A stretch of DNA of 64,000 nt. It comes from Crossaster papposus (Eukaryota > Echinodermata > Asteroidea > Velatida > Solasteridae). The DNA lies in contig JBAIAA010000693.1 in the NCBI GenBank assembly GCA_037893245.1, forward strand, positions 930,001 through 994,000, read 5' to 3'. Shown here one piece after another: positions 52,660-62,863 of the stretch (position 1 is the stretch's first letter; each line of letters starts with the position of its first letter). The translations under genes and the position numbers were made by a program. The notes below the pieces were generated by a model. That model did not search any database, was not told the DNA's origin, and was given only the letters and a program-made list of their open reading frames with translations.

Positions 52660-53140
52660 TCGCACCCCTTTTTGCTCTTGCCAACAGTAAAGTCATAACA
52701 TACTGCAAATTTGCGCCCGGACCGCTCTTTTGCTTTGTCACACCCCTTTTTCTCCGAGTGCCAACAGTGAAGTGTTATAACATACTGCAAATTTGCGCTC
52801 GCACCACTCTTTTGCTTTCTCGCACCCCTTTTTGCTCTTGCCAACAGTGAAGTCATAACATACTGCACATTTGCGCCCGCACCCCTCTTTTGCTTTCTCG
52901 CACCCCTTTTTGCTCTTGCCAACAGTGAAGTCATAACATACTGCACATTTGCGCCCGCACCCTTCTTTTGCTTTCTCGCACCCCTTTTTGCTCTTGCCAA
53001 CAATAAAGTCATAACATACTGCAAATTTGCGCCCGCACCCCTCTTTTGCTTTATCGCACCCCTTTTTGCTCTTGCCAACAGTAAAGTCATAACATACTGC
53101 AAATTTGCGCCCGGACCGCTCTTTTGCTTTGTCACACCCC
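52350..53140 (+). repeat. 394-bp five-monomer unit, two copies
   Basis: A five-monomer cassette (four of 78 bp and one of 82 bp) occurs twice in a row, about 52350-52745 and 52746-53140. AATAAAGTC lies at 52608 and 53002, 394 bp apart. It overlaps the end of the third 1,182-bp copy, so the cassette seems to have been duplicated after that copy formed. No difference between the two was noticed. Confidence 0.8.
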
Positions 53141-55800
53141 TTTTTCTCCGAGTGCCAACAGTGAAGTGTTATAACATACTGCAAATTTGCGCTCGCACCC
53201 CTCTTTTGCTTTCTCGCACCCCTTTTTGCTGTTGCCAACAGTGAAGTCATAACATACTGCAAATTTGCGCCCGCACACCTCTTTTGCTTTCTCGCCCCCC
53301 TTTTTGCTGTTATCAACAGTGAAGTCATAACATACTGCACGTTTGCGCCCGCACGCCTCTTTTGCTTTTCCGCACCTCTTTTTGTTCTGGCCAACAGTGA
53401 AGTCATAACATACTGCAAGTTTGCGCCCGGACCGCTCTTTTGCTTTCTCACACCCCTTTTTCTCCGAGTGCCAACAGTGAAGTGTTATAACATACTGCAA
53501 ATTTGCGCTCGCACCACTCTTTTGCTTTCTTGCACCCCTTTTTGCTCTTGCCAACAGTGAAGTCATAACATACTGCACATTTGCGCCCGCACCCCTCTTT
53601 TGCTTTCTCGCACCCCTTTTTGCTCTTGCCAACAGTGAAGTCATAACATACTGCACATTTGCGCCCGCACCCTTCTTTTGCTTTCTCGCACCCCTTTTTG
53701 CTCTTGCCAACAATAAAGTCATAACATACTGCAAATTTGCGCCCGCACCCCTCTTTTGCTTTATCGCACCCCTTTTTGCTCTTGCCAACAGTGAATTCAT
53801 AACATACTGCAAATTTGCGCCCGCGCCCCTTTTTTGCTTTCTCGCACCCCTTTTTGCTGTTGTCAACAGTGAAGTCATAACATACTGCACATTTGCGCTC
53901 GCACCCCTCTTTTGCTTTCTCGCACCCCTTTTTGCTGTTGCCAACAGTGAAGTCATAACATACTGCAAATTTGCGCCCGCACACCTCTTTTGCTTTCTCG
54001 CCCCCCTTTTTGCTGTTATCAACAGTGAAGTCATAACATACTGCACGTTTGCGCCCGCACGCCTCTTTTGCTTTTCCGCACCTCTTTTTGTTCTGGCCAA
54101 CAGTGAAGTCATAACATACTGCAAGTTTGCGCCCGGACCGCTCTTTTGCTTTCTCGCACCCCTTTTTGCTCTTGCCAACAGTAAAGTCATAACATACTGC
54201 AAATTTGCGCCCGCTCCCCTCTTTTGCTTTCTCGCATCCCTTTTTGCTGTCGCCAACAGTGAAGTCATATTATACTGCAAATTTGCGTTCGCACCCCTGA
54301 TTTGCTTTTTCGCACCCCCTTTTGATCTTGCCAACAGTAAAGTCACAACATGCTGCAAATTTGCGCCCGCATCCCTCTTTTGCTTTCTCGCACCCCTTTT
54401 TGCTGTTGCCAACAGTGAAGTCATAACATACTGCAAATTTCCGCCCGCACACCTCTTTTGCTTTCTCGCACCCCTTTTTGCTCTTGCCAACAATAAAGTC
54501 ATAACATACTGCAAATTTGCGCCCGCACCCCTCTTTTGCTTTATCGCACCCCTTTTTGCTCTTGCCAACAGTGAATTCATAACATACTGCAAATTTGCGC
54601 CCGCGCCCCTTTTTTGCTTTCTCGCACCCCTTTTTGCTGTTGTCAACAGTGAAGTCATAACATACTGCACATTTGCGCCCGCACCCCTCTTTTGCTTCCT
54701 CGCACCCCTTTTTGTTCTTGCCAACAGTGAAGTCATAACATACTGCACAATTGCGCCCGCACCCCTCTTTTGCTTTCTCGCACCCCTTTTTGCTCTTGCC
54801 AACAGTAAAGTCATAACATACTGCACATTTGCGCCCGCACCCCTCTTTTGCTTCCTCGCACCCCTTTTTGTTCTTGCCAACAGTGAAGTCATAACATACT
54901 GCACAATTGCGCCCGCACCCCTCTTTTGCTTTCTCGCACCCCTTTTTGCTCTTGCCAACAGTAAAGTCATAACATACTGCAAATTTGCGCCCGCTCCCCT
55001 CTTTTGCTTTCTCGCATCCCTTTTTGCTGTCGCCAACAGTGAAGTCATATTATACTGCAAATTTGCGTTCGCACCCCTGATTTGCTTTTTCGCACCCCCT
55101 TTTGATCTTGCCAACAGTAAAGTCACAACATGCTGCAAATTTGCGCCCGCATCCCTCTTTTGCTTTCTCGCACCCCTTTTTGCTGTTGCCAACAGTGAAG
55201 TCATAACATACTGCAAATTTCCGCCCGCACACCTCTTTTGCTTTCTCGCACCCCTTTTTGCTGTTGTCAACAGTGAAGTCATAACATACTGCACGTTTGA
55301 GCCCGCACCCCTCTTTTGCTTTTCCGCACCCCTTTTTGTTCTTGCCAACAGTGAAGTCATAACATACTGCAAGTTTGCACCCTGACCGCTCTTTAGCTTT
55401 CTCACACCCCTTTTTCTCCGAGTGCCAACAGTGAAGTGTTATAATATACTGCAAATTTGCGCTCGCACCACTCTTTTGCTTTCTCGCACTCCTTGTTGTT
55501 ATTGCCAACAGTGAAGTCATAACATACTGCAAGTTTGCGCCCGCACCGCTCTTTTGCTTTCTCGCACCCCTTTTTCTCCGAGTGCCAACAGTGAAGTGTT
55601 ATAACATACTGCCAGTTTGCGCCTGCACCCCTATTTTGCTTTCTCGCACCCCTTTTTACCCTTGCCAACAGTGAAGTCATAACATACTGCACATTTGCGC
55701 CCACACCCCTCTTTTGCTGTCTCGCACCCCTTTTTGCTCTTGCCAACAGTGAAGTCATAATATACTGCAAATTTGCGCTCGCACCCCTCATTTGCTTTTT
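53141..55800 (+). repeat. Mosaic of short duplications
   Basis: Several short-range duplications overlap here. GTTATCAACAG recurs at 53309 and 54015 (706 bp, nine monomers plus one marker). A two-monomer piece with GCTTCCTCGC and GCACAATTGC is repeated 156 bp apart (54.69 and 54.85 kb). A four-monomer piece with GTCATATTATACTGC and TTTTGATCTTGCC recurs at 780 bp spacing (54.15-54.47 and 54.93-55.25 kb). AATAAAGTC monomers lie at 53712 and 54492, each followed 81 bp on by GAATTC. From 55.4 kb the order resembles 39.3-39.8 kb. Confidence 0.7.
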
Positions 55801-57853
55801 CGCACCCCCTTTTGCTCTTGCCAACAGTAAAGTCACAACATGCTGCAAATTTGCGCCCGCACCCCTCTTTTTCTTTCTCGCACCCCTTTTTGCTGTTGCC
55901 AACAGTGAAGTCATAACATACTGCAAGTTTGCGCCCGGACCGCTCTTTTGCTTTCTCACACCCCTTTTTCTCCGAGTGCCAACAGTGAAGTGTTATAACA
56001 TACTGCAAATTTGCGCTCGCACCACTCTTTTGCTTTCTCGCACCCCTTTTTGTTCTTGCCAACAGTGAAGTCAAAACATAAAGCAAGTTTGCGCCCGCAC
56101 CCCTCTTTTGCTTTCTCGCACCTCTTTTTGCTCTTGCCAACAGTGAAGTCATAACATACTGCACATTTGCGCCCACACCCCTCTTTTGCTGTCTCGCACC
56201 ACTTTTTGCTCTTGCCAACAGTGAAGTCATAACATACTGCAAATTTGCGCCCGCACACCTCTTTTGCTTTCTTGCACCCCTTTTTGCTGTTGCCAACAGT
56301 GAAGTCATAACGTACTGCAAATTTGCGCACGCACACCTCTTTTGCTTTCTCGCACCCCTTTTCGCTCTTGCCAACAGTAAAGTCATAACATACTGCAAAT
56401 TTGCGCCCGGACCGCTCTTTTGCTTTCTCACACCCCTTTTTCTCCGAGTGCCAACAGTGAAGTGTTATAACATACTGCAAATTTGCGCTCGCACCCCTCT
56501 TTTGCTTTCTCGCACCCCTTTTTGCTGTTGCCAACAGTGAAGTCATAACATACTGCAAATTTGCGCCCGCACACCTCTTTTGCTTTCTCGCCCCCCTTTT
56601 TGCTGTTGTCAACAGTGAAGTCATAACATACTGCACGTTTGCGCCCGCACGCCTCTTTTGCTTTTCCGCACCCCTTTTTGTTCTGGCCAACAGTGAAGTC
56701 ATAACATACTGCCAGTTTGCGCCCGGACCGCTCTTTTGCTTTCTCACACCCCTTTTTCTCCGAGTGCCAACAGTGAAGTGTTATAACATACTGCAAATTT
56801 GCGCTCGCACCACTCTTTTGCTTTCTCGCACCCCCTTTTGCTCTTGCCAACAGTAAAGTCACAACATGCTGCAAATTTGCGCCCGCACCCCTCTTTTTCT
56901 TTCTCGCACCCCTTTTTGCTGTTGCCAACAGTGAAGTCATAACATACTGCAAGTTTGCGCCCGGACCGCTCTTTTGCTTTCTCACACCCCTTTTTCTCCG
57001 AGTGCCAACAGTGAAGTGTTATAACATACTGCAAATTTGCGCTCGCACCACTCTTTTGCTTTCTCGCACCCCTTTTTGTTCTTGCCAACAGTGAAGTCAA
57101 AACATAAAGCGAGTTTGCGCCCGCACCCCTCTTTTGCTTTCTCGCACCTCTTTTTGCTCTTGCCAACAGTGAAGTCATAACATACTGCACATTTGCGCCC
57201 ACACCCCTCTTTTGCTGTCTCGCACCACTTTTTGCTCTTGCCAACAGTGAAGTCATAACATACTGCAAATTTGCGCCCGCACACCTCTTTTGCTTTCTTG
57301 CACCCCTTTTTGCTGTTGCCAACAGTGAAGTCATAACGTACTGCAAATTTGCGCACGCACACCTCTTTTGCTTTCTCGCACCCCTTTTCGCTCTTGCCAA
57401 CAGTAAAGTCATAACATACTGCAAATTTGCGCCCGGACCGCTCTTTTGCTTTCTCACACCCCTTTTTCTCCGAGTGCCAACAGTGAAGTGTTATAACATA
57501 CTGCAAATTTGCGCTCGCACCCCTCTTTTGCTTTCTCGCACCCCTTTTTGCTGTTGCCAACAGTGAAGTCATAACATACTGCAAATTTGCGCCCGCACAC
57601 CTCTTTTGCTTTCTCGCCCCCCTTTTTGCTGTTGTCAACAGTGAAGTCATAACATACTGCACGTTTGCGCCCGCACGCCTCTTTTGCTTTTCCGCACCCC
57701 TTTTTGTTCTGGCCAACAGTGAAGTCATAACATACTGCCAGTTTGCGCCCGGACCGCTCTTTTGCTTTCTCACACCCCTTTTTCTCCGAGTGCCAACAGT
57801 GAAGTGTTATAACATACTGCAAATTTGCGCTCGCACCACTCTTTTGCTTTCTC
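55801..57853 (+). repeat. Two tandem copies of a 1,026-bp higher-order repeat
   Basis: Copies at about 55801-56826 and 56827-57853. 1,026 equals 13 monomers plus 12 bp from three marker monomers. Distinctive shared variants are CACCCCTTTTCGCTC, ATAACGTACTGC, GCGCACGCACACC and CATACTGCCAG. Differences are rare, for example AAAGCAAG against AAAGCGAG near 56085 and 57111. Confidence 0.82.
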
Positions 57854-59950
57854 GCACCCCTTTTTGCTCTTGCCAACAGTGAAGTCAAAACATAAAGCAA
57901 GTTTGCGCCCGCACCCCTCTTTTGCTTTCTCGCACCCCTTTTTGCTCTTGCCAACAGTGAAGTCATAACATACTGCACATTTGCGCCCGCACCCTTCTTT
58001 TGCTTTCTCGCACCCCTTTTTGCTCTTGCCAACAATAAAGTCATAACATACTGCAAATTTGCGCCCGCACCCCTCTTTTGCTTTATCGCACCCCTTTTTG
58101 CTCTTGCCAACAGTGAATTCATAACATACTGCAAATTTGCGCCCGCGCCCCTTTTTTGCTTTCTCGCACCCCTTTTTGCTGTTGTCAACAGTGAAGTCAT
58201 AACATACTGCACATTTGCGCCCGCACCCCTCTTTTGCTTCCTCGCACCCCTTTTTGTTCTTGCCAACAGTGAAGTCATAACATACTGCACAATTGCGCCC
58301 GCACCCCTCTTTTGCTTTCTCGCACTCCTTTTTGCTCTTGCCAACAGTAAAGTCATAACATACTGCAAATTTGCGCCCGCACCCCTCTTTTGCTTTCTCG
58401 CACCCCTTTTTGCTCTTGCCAACAGTAAAGTCATAACATACTGCAAATTTGCGCTCGCACCACTCTTTTGCTTTCTCGCACCCCTTTTTGTTCTTGCCAA
58501 CAGTGAAGTCAAAACATAAAGCAAGTTTGCGCCCGCACCCCTCTTTTGCTTTCTCGCACCTCTTTTTGCTCTTGCCAACAGTGAAGTCATAACATACTGC
58601 ACATTTGCGCCCACACCCCTCTTTTGCTGTCCTGCACCACTTTTTGCTCTTGCCAACAGTGAAGTCATAACATACTGCAAATTTGCGCCCGCACACATCT
58701 TTTGCTTTCTTGCACCCCTTTTTGCTGTTGCCAACAGTGAAGTCATAACGTACTGCAAATTTGCGCACGCACACCTCTTTTGCTTTCTCGCACCCCTTTT
58801 CGCTCTTGCCAACAGTAAATTCATAACATACTGCAAATTTGCGCCCGGACCGCTCTTTTGCTTTCTCACACCCCTTTTTCTCCGAGTGCCAACAGTGAAG
58901 TGTTATAACATACTGCAAATTGGCGCTCGCACCCCTCTTTTGCTTTTTCGCACCCCTTTTTGCTGTTGCCAACAGTGAAGTCATAACATATTGCAAATTT
59001 GCGCCCGCACACCTCTTTTGCTTTCTCGCCCCCCTTTTTGCTGTTGTCAACAGTGAAGTCATAACATACTGCACGTTTGCGCCCGCACGCCTCTTTTGCT
59101 TTTCCGCACCCCTTTTTGTTCTGGCCAACAGTGAAGTCATAACATACTGCAAGTTTGCGCCCGGAAAGCTCTTTTGCTTTCTCACACCCCTTTTTCTCCG
59201 AGTGCCAACAGTGAAGTGTTATAACATACTGCAAATTTGCGCTCGCACCACTCTTTTGCTTTCTCGCACCCCTTTTTGCTCTTGCCAACAGTGAAGTCAA
59301 AACATAAAGCAAGTTTGCGCCCACACCCCTCTTTTGCTTTCTCGCACCCCTTTTTGCTCTTGCCAACAGTGAAGTCATAACATACTGCAAATTTGCGCTC
59401 GCACCCCTCTTTTGCTTTCTCGCACCCCTTTTTGCTCTTGCCAACAGTGAAGTCAAAACATAAAGCAAGTTTGCGCCCGCACCCCTCTTTTGCTTTCTCG
59501 CACCCCTTTTTGCTCTTGCCAACAGTGAAGTCATAACATACTGCACATTTGCGCCCGCACCCTTCTTTTGCTTTCTCGCACCCCTTTTTGCTCTTGCCTA
59601 CAATAAAGTCATAACATACTGCAAATTTGCGCCCGGACCGCTCTTTTGCTTTCTCACACCCCTTTTTCTCCGAGTGCCAACAGTGAAGTGTTATAACATA
59701 CTGCAAATTTGCGCTCGCACCCCTCTTTTGCTTTCTCGCACCCCTTTTTGCTGTTGCCAACAGTGAAGTCATAACATACTGCAAATTTGCGCCCGCACAC
59801 CTCTTTTGCTTTCTCGCCCCCCTTTTTGCTGTTGTCAACAGTGAAGTCATAACATACTGCACGTTTGCGCCCGCACGCCTCTTTTGCTTTTCCGCACCCC
59901 TTTTTGTTCTGGCCAACAGTGAAGTCATAACATACTGCCAGTTTGCGCCC
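57854..59950 (+). repeat. Segment shared with 39.8-41.6 and 46.1-47.9 kb
   Basis: About 57454-58869 follows the same monomer order as 39838-41253 (offset 17,616) and 46130-47545 (offset 11,324), including AATAAAGTC then GAATTC (58034 and 58115) and the AACATAAAGCAAG monomers. It differs at many single sites, such as CACTCCTTTTTGC near 58325 and GTCCTGCACCAC near 58630, so it is an older copy than A and B. From 59.3 kb shorter duplications with AAAACATAAAGC follow. A changed AATAAA monomer (GCCTACAATAAAG) is at 59602. Confidence 0.7.
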
Positions 59951-60078
59951 GGACCGCTCTTTTGCTTTCTCACACCCCTTTTTCTCCGAGTGCCAACAGT
60001 GAAGTGTTATAATATACTGCAAATTTGCGCCCGCACCCCTCTTTTGCTTTCTCGCACCCCTTTTTGCTCTTGCCAACA

Positions 60079-60394
60079 GTGAAGTCATAACATACTGCAA
60101 ATTTGCGCCCGCAACCCCTCTTTTGCTTTCTCGCACCCCTTTTGGCTCTTGCCAACAGTGAAGTCATAACATACTTCAAATTTGCGCCCGCAACCCCTCT
60201 TTTGCTTTCTCGCACCCCTTTTGGCTATTGCCAACAGTGAAGTCATAACATACTGCAAATTTGCGCCCGCAACCCCTCTTTTGCTTTCTCGCACCCCTTT
60301 TGGCTCTTGCCAACAGTGAAGTCATAACATACTGCAAATTTGCGCCCGCAACCCCTCTTTTGCTTTCTCGCACCCCTTTTGGCTCTTGCCAACA
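60079..60394 (+). repeat. Four tandem 79-bp monomers
   Basis: Four successive units of exactly 79 bp (starts 60079, 60158, 60237, 60316). Each has CCGCAACCCCTC, one base longer than the usual CCGCACCCCTC, and CACCCCTTTTGGCTC. They are almost identical to each other; TACTTCAAATTT and GGCTATTGCC are single-unit changes. Because 79 is not divisible by 3, the reading frame shifts at every unit and the long open frames seen elsewhere collapse to about 70-80 codons. Confidence 0.9.
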
Positions 60395-60634
60395 GTAAAG
60401 TCATAACATACTGCAAATTTGCGCCCGCACCCCTCTTTTGCTTGTTCGCACCTCCTTTTGCTCTTGCCAACAGTAAAGTCATAACATGCTGCAAATTTGC
60501 GCTCGCACCTATCTTTTTCTTTTTCTTTCGCACCCCTTTTGGCTCTTGCCAAGAGTGAAGTCAAAACATACTTCAAATTTGCACCCGCACCCCTCTTTTG
60601 CTTTCTCGCACCCGTTTTTCTCCGAGTGCCAACA

Positions 60635-60710
60635 GTGAATGCAATTGTTTTTCCCGCACCCCTCTTTTGCTTTCTCGCACCCCTTTTTGCTGTTGCCAAC
60701 AGTGAAGTCA
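60635..60710 (+). repeat. Chimeric or deleted monomer with TGCAATTGTTTTTC
   Basis: After GTGAA the monomer reads TGCAATTGTTTTTCCCGCAC, so the GTCATAACATACTGCAAATTTGC region is replaced or partly deleted. The normal CCCGCACCCCTC follows. A copy occurs 2,924 bp downstream at 63559. It may be an 11-bp deletion plus substitutions; no foreign source is recognisable. Confidence 0.7.
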
Positions 60711-61076
60711 TAACATACTGCAAGTTTTTGCCCGCACCCCTCTTTTGCTTTCTCGCACCCCTTTTTTTCCGACTGCCGACAGTGCGGCCAAAACATACTG
60801 CACATTTGCGCTCACACCCCTTTTTTGCATTCTCGCACCCTTTTTTGCTCTTGCCAACAGTGAAGTCATAACATACTGGAAGTTTGCGCCCGCACTCCTC
60901 TTTTCCTTTATTGCACCCCTTTTTTCCGACGGCCGACAGTGAGGTCAAAACATACTGCACATTTGCGCCCGCACCCCTCTTTGGCTTTCTCGCACCCCTT
61001 TTTGCTGTTGCTAACAGTGAAGTCTTAACATACTGCAAATTTGCGCCCGCACCCCTCTTTTGCTTTCTCGCACCCC

Positions 61077-62863
61077 TTTTTTGCTGTTGTCAACAGTGAA
61101 GTCATAACATACTGCACGTTTGCGCCCGCACCCCTCTTTTGCTTTTTCGCACCCCTTTTTGTTCTTGCCAACAGTGAAGTCATAACATACTGCAATTTTG
61201 CGCCCGCACCCCTCTTTTGCTTTCCCGCATCCCTTTTTGCTGTCGCCAACAGCGAAGTCATAATATACTGCAAATTTGCGCTCGCACCCCTCATTTGTTT
61301 TTTCGCACCCCCTTTTGCTATTGCCAACAGTAAAGTCACAACATGCTGCAAATTTGCGCCCGCTCCCCTCTTTTGCTTTCTCGCACCCCTTTTTGCTGTT
61401 GCCAACAGTGAAGTCATAACATACTGCAAATTTGCGCCCGCACACCTCTTTTGCTTTCTCGCCCCCCTTTTTGCTGTTGTCAACAGTGAAGTCATAACAT
61501 ACTGCCCGTTTGCGCCCGCACCCCTCTTTTGCTTTTCCGCACCCCTTTTTGTTCTGGCCAACAGTGAAGTCATAACATACTGCACATTTGCGCCCACACC
61601 CTTCTTTTGCTGTCTCGCACCCCTTTTTGCTCTTGCCAACAGTGAAGTCATAACATACTGCAAATTTTCGCCCGCACCCCTTTTTTGCTTTCTTGCACCC
61701 CTTTTTGCTGTTGCCAACAGTGAAGTCATAACATACTGCACATTTGCGCCCGCACCCCTCTTTTGCTTTCTCGGACCCCTTTTTGTTCTTGCCGACAGTG
61801 AAGTCATAACATACTGCAAGTTTGCGCCCGCACCGCTCTTTTGCTTTCTCGCACCCCTTTTTTTCCGAGTGCCAACAGTGAAGTGTTATAACATACTGCA
61901 AGTTTGCGCCCGCACCCCTCTTTTGCTTTCTCGCACCCCTTTTTGCCCTTGCCAACAGTGAAGTCATAACATACTGCAAATTTGCGCCCGCACCCCTCTT
62001 TTGCTTTCTCGCACCCCTTTGTTGCTGTTGTCAACAGTGAAGTCATAACATACTGCAAGTTTGCACCCGGACCGCTCCTTTGCTTTCTCACACCCCTTTT
62101 TTTCCGAGTGCCAACAGTGAAGTGTTATAACATACTGCAAATTTGCGCTCGCACCACTCTTTTGCTTTCTCGCACCCCTTTTTGCTCTTGCCAACAGTGA
62201 AGTCATAACATAATGCAAGTTTGCGCCCGGACCGCTCTTTTGCTTTCTCACACCCCTCTTTTGCTTTTTCGCACCCCTTTTTGTTCTTGCCAACAGTGAA
62301 GTCATAATATACTGCAATTTTGCGCCCGCACCCCTCTTTTGCTTTCCCGCATCCCTTTTTGCTGTCGCCAACAGTGAAGTCATAATATACTGCAAATTTG
62401 CGCTCGCACCCCTCGTTTGTTTTTTCGCACCCCCTTTTGCTCTTGCCAACAGTAAAGTCACAACATGCTGCAAATTTGCGCCCGCACCCCTATTTTGCTT
62501 TCTCGCACCCCTTTTTGCTGTTGCCAACAGTGAAGTCAAAACATACTGCACATTTGCACCCGCACACCTCTTTTGCTTTCTCGCACCCCTTTTTGCTCTT
62601 GCCAACAGTGAAGTCATAACATACTGCAAATTTGCGCCCGCACCCCTCTTTTGCTTTCTCGCACCCCTTTTTTGCTGTTGTCAACAGTGAAGTCATAACA
62701 TACTGCACGTTTGCGCCCGCACCCCTCTTTTGCTTTTTCGCACCCCTTTTTGTTCTTGCCAACAGTGAAGTCCTAACATACTGCAATTTTGCGCCCGCAC
62801 ACCTCTTTTGCTTTTTCGCACCCCTTTTTGCTCTTGCCAACAGTGAAGTCATAACATAATGCA
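61077..62863 (+). repeat. Monomers between the two diverged blocks
   Basis: Ordinary 78-bp monomers with mixed affinities. 61.4-62.0 kb resembles the left half of the window, including a TTTTTTTCCGAG marker near 61864 and TTCTCGGACCCC near 61770. 62.1-62.9 kb has TCGCACCACTC and CGGACCGCTC variants of the right half. A short piece with AATTTTGCGCCC and TTTCCCGCATCCC recurs at 61.19 and 62.31 kb, and a piece with CCCCTTTTTTGCTGTTG recurs at 61.07 and 62.66 kb. No clean HOR. Confidence 0.65.

Larger units (their letters stand above)
59940..61076 (+). repeat. Diverged block with 79-bp run, copy 1
   Basis: Matches 62864-64000 with an offset of 2,924 bp. It begins with a TCTCCGAG marker, continues into the 79-bp run and then into the most diverged monomers of the window. 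These include CACCTATCTTTTTC with an expanded CTTTTT run, TTGCCAAGAGTG, a chimeric monomer at 60635, TTTTTCCGACTGCCGACAG and TTTTCCGACGGCCGACAG. About ten substitutions separate the two copies by eye, for example TGCGGCCAAAAC against TGAGGCCAAAAC. Confidence 0.8.

Noticed and set aside
60480-60540. Insertion of foreign DNA at the CTTTTTCTTTTTC stretch
   Set aside because: Flanks are normal monomer sequence, and the stretch is explained by expansion of the existing T/C run. The same form is copied at about 63.43 kb.
60635-60660. Transposon footprint at the TGCAATTGTTTTTC monomer
   Set aside because: No target-site duplication, terminal repeat or coding remnant is visible. A deletion with substitutions explains it as well.
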